From an uncultured Planctomycetaceae bacterium (lineage in GTDB: Bacteria > Planctomycetota > Planctomycetia > Pirellulales > UBA1268): DNA of 22,724 nt. Where the stretch lies: positions 1 to 22,724 of the forward strand of contig CAISKG010000270.1 of NCBI GenBank assembly GCA_903885855.1, read 5' to 3'. Numbering within the stretch: the first letter of the stretch is position 1; each line of letters begins with the position of its first letter. The notes beneath the pieces are model-generated. The model was given only the letters and a program-made list of their open reading frames with translations, had not been told where the DNA came from and did no database searches. This document shows, piece after piece, positions 21,879-22,724 of the stretch. The position numbers and the translations under genes are program-made.

Positions 21879-22724
21879 TCAGGCGGCCCGTGGCTCCCGC
21901 CCGCCACCGGCGGGCGCCTCGAGCGCCGCGACGCGGGCGGCGAGATCCTTGAGGGTCTTGCGCATCTCGGGGAGCTTGGTCATCGTCGCCAGCTGGAGCT
22001 TGCGCTCGCGGAGCTCGATGGCCGGCTCGCCGAGAACCGTGACACCGGGGGGGATGTCGCTCGACACGCCGGAGCGCGCCCCGAGGATCGCCCGGTCGCC
22101 GATGTGCACGTGGTCGCGCACCCCCACCTGCCCCGCCATGACGACGAAGTCGCCCGTGGAGGTGCTCCCGGCGACGCCCACCTGGGAGCAGATCATGGCG
22201 TGCCTGCCGATGCGGCAGTTGTGCGCGATCATGACGAGATTGTCGATCTTCGTCCCCGATCCGATCGACGTCGGCCCGTAGGTGCCGCGGTCGATGGTGG
22301 CGTTGGCCCCGATCTCGACGTCGTCGCCGAGCTCGACCCATCCCAACTGCGCCGAGAGGACGTGGCCCCCGGGGCCGGACGCGTAGCCGAAGCCGTTGGC
22401 ACCGAGCACCGCTCCGGCGTGCACGATGCAGCGCGCGCCGACGCGCGTGTCGTCGTAGAGCACGGCGTTGGGGTGGATCACCGTCCCCGGGCCGATACGG
22501 CAGCCGTGCCCGATCCGCGCCCCGGAGTGGATCGTGCAGCCGGCGCCGATCTCGACGTCGGCGCCGACGGTGGCCAGGGGCTGGATCTCGACGTCGGCGC
22601 CGATCCGGGCCGAGGGATCGACCGCCGCCTGCGGGCTCGTGCCGCGCCGCGGCACGCGGCGCGGCGGGCGGAAGTGGAGGATCGCCGCGGCGAAGGCGGC
22701 ATGCACGTCGGCCGCCTCGATCAC
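21879..22724 (-). CDS. lpxD: UDP-3-O-acylglucosamine N-acyltransferase LpxD (5' end outside window)
   Basis: The frame is open to the window edge; 281 C-terminal residues are visible and the N-terminal uridine-binding domain is missing because the window ends. The region from about residue 36 to 230 is a left-handed beta-helix of hexapeptide repeats (I-G-A-D-V-E, I-G-A-G-C-T, I-G-P-G-T-V and so on). The acyltransferase signature D-N-L-V-M-I-A-H168-N-C-R-I-G matches E. coli LpxD, whose equivalent histidine is the catalytic base. G-F-G-Y near 111-114 is also typical. The C-terminus (about 235-270) is a helix resembling the LpxD coiled end. LpxD transfers a hydroxyacyl chain from ACP to UDP-3-O-acyl-glucosamine in lipid A synthesis. 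LpxA is the close alternative, but the C-terminus and G-F-G-Y favour LpxD. Confidence 0.93.
   Translation of the reverse strand: MIEAADVHAAFAAAILHFRPPRRVPRRGTSPQAAVDPSARIGADVEIQPLATVGADVEIGAGCTIHSGARIGHGCRIGPGTVIHPNAVLYDDTRVGARCIVHAGAVLGANGFGYASGPGGHVLSAQLGWVELGDDVEIGANATIDRGTYGPTSIGSGTKIDNLVMIAHNCRIGRHAMICSQVGVAGSTSTGDFVVMAGQVGVRDHVHIGDRAILGARSGVSSDIPPGVTVLGEPAIELRERKLQLATMTKLPEMRKTLKDLAARVAALEAPAGGGREPRAA

Overview
This is a very GC-rich bacterial chromosomal window with tightly packed genes. It holds no rRNA, no tRNA that I could see, no insertion sequence and no phage genes. The gene content points to a planctomycete (Planctomycetota, probably a Pirellulales-like lineage). The signs are lipid A genes (lpxD, lpxI) together with exported PQQ-propeller and HEAT/sugar-binding-like proteins, a Tat-exported sugar phosphate isomerase/epimerase, many starts with weak or no Shine-Dalgarno, and small conserved membrane proteins. 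The taxonomic call is inference from family content, not a search result.

Layout. (a) 1-5650, plus strand: the end of a conserved protein resembling RNase HII, a SixA-type phosphohistidine phosphatase, then a likely operon of a small repeat-bearing lipoprotein, a ROK-family kinase and lepA (EF4), followed by an exported esterase. (b) 5827-6480, plus: an exported TPR-like protein whose 3' end overlaps the convergent MATE transporter by 59 bp. (c) 15412 down to 6422, minus: dxr, rseP, a HAD hydrolase, a Tat-exported sugar isomerase, an exported HEAT/jelly-roll-like protein, an exported PQQ beta-propeller protein and a MATE transporter. dxr and rseP overlap by 16 bp. (d) 15595-18183, plus: ftsH, divergent from dxr across a 182-bp control region, then a small two-helix membrane protein. 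(e) 18181-18390: an array of 28-bp tandem repeats built from alternating inverted 7-bp arms. It fills the convergent gap to a sigma-54 activator gene. (f) 22724 down to 18405, minus: lpxD (5' end outside the window), lpxI, an apparently exported SAM-methyltransferase-fold protein, and a sigma-54 enhancer-binding protein with no sensor domain.

How it fits together. The central block is an envelope module: isoprenoid precursor synthesis (dxr), two membrane proteases (rseP, ftsH) sharing one divergent control region, and lipid A synthesis (lpxD, lpxI). The minus-strand cluster from the isomerase to the PQQ protein looks like a set of exported carbohydrate-related proteins. The most unusual DNA is the 28-bp hairpin array at 18181-18390. 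It starts on the stop codon of one gene and ends 14 bp short of the stop codon of the convergent gene. No defence system, CRISPR, integron or secondary-metabolite cluster is visible.
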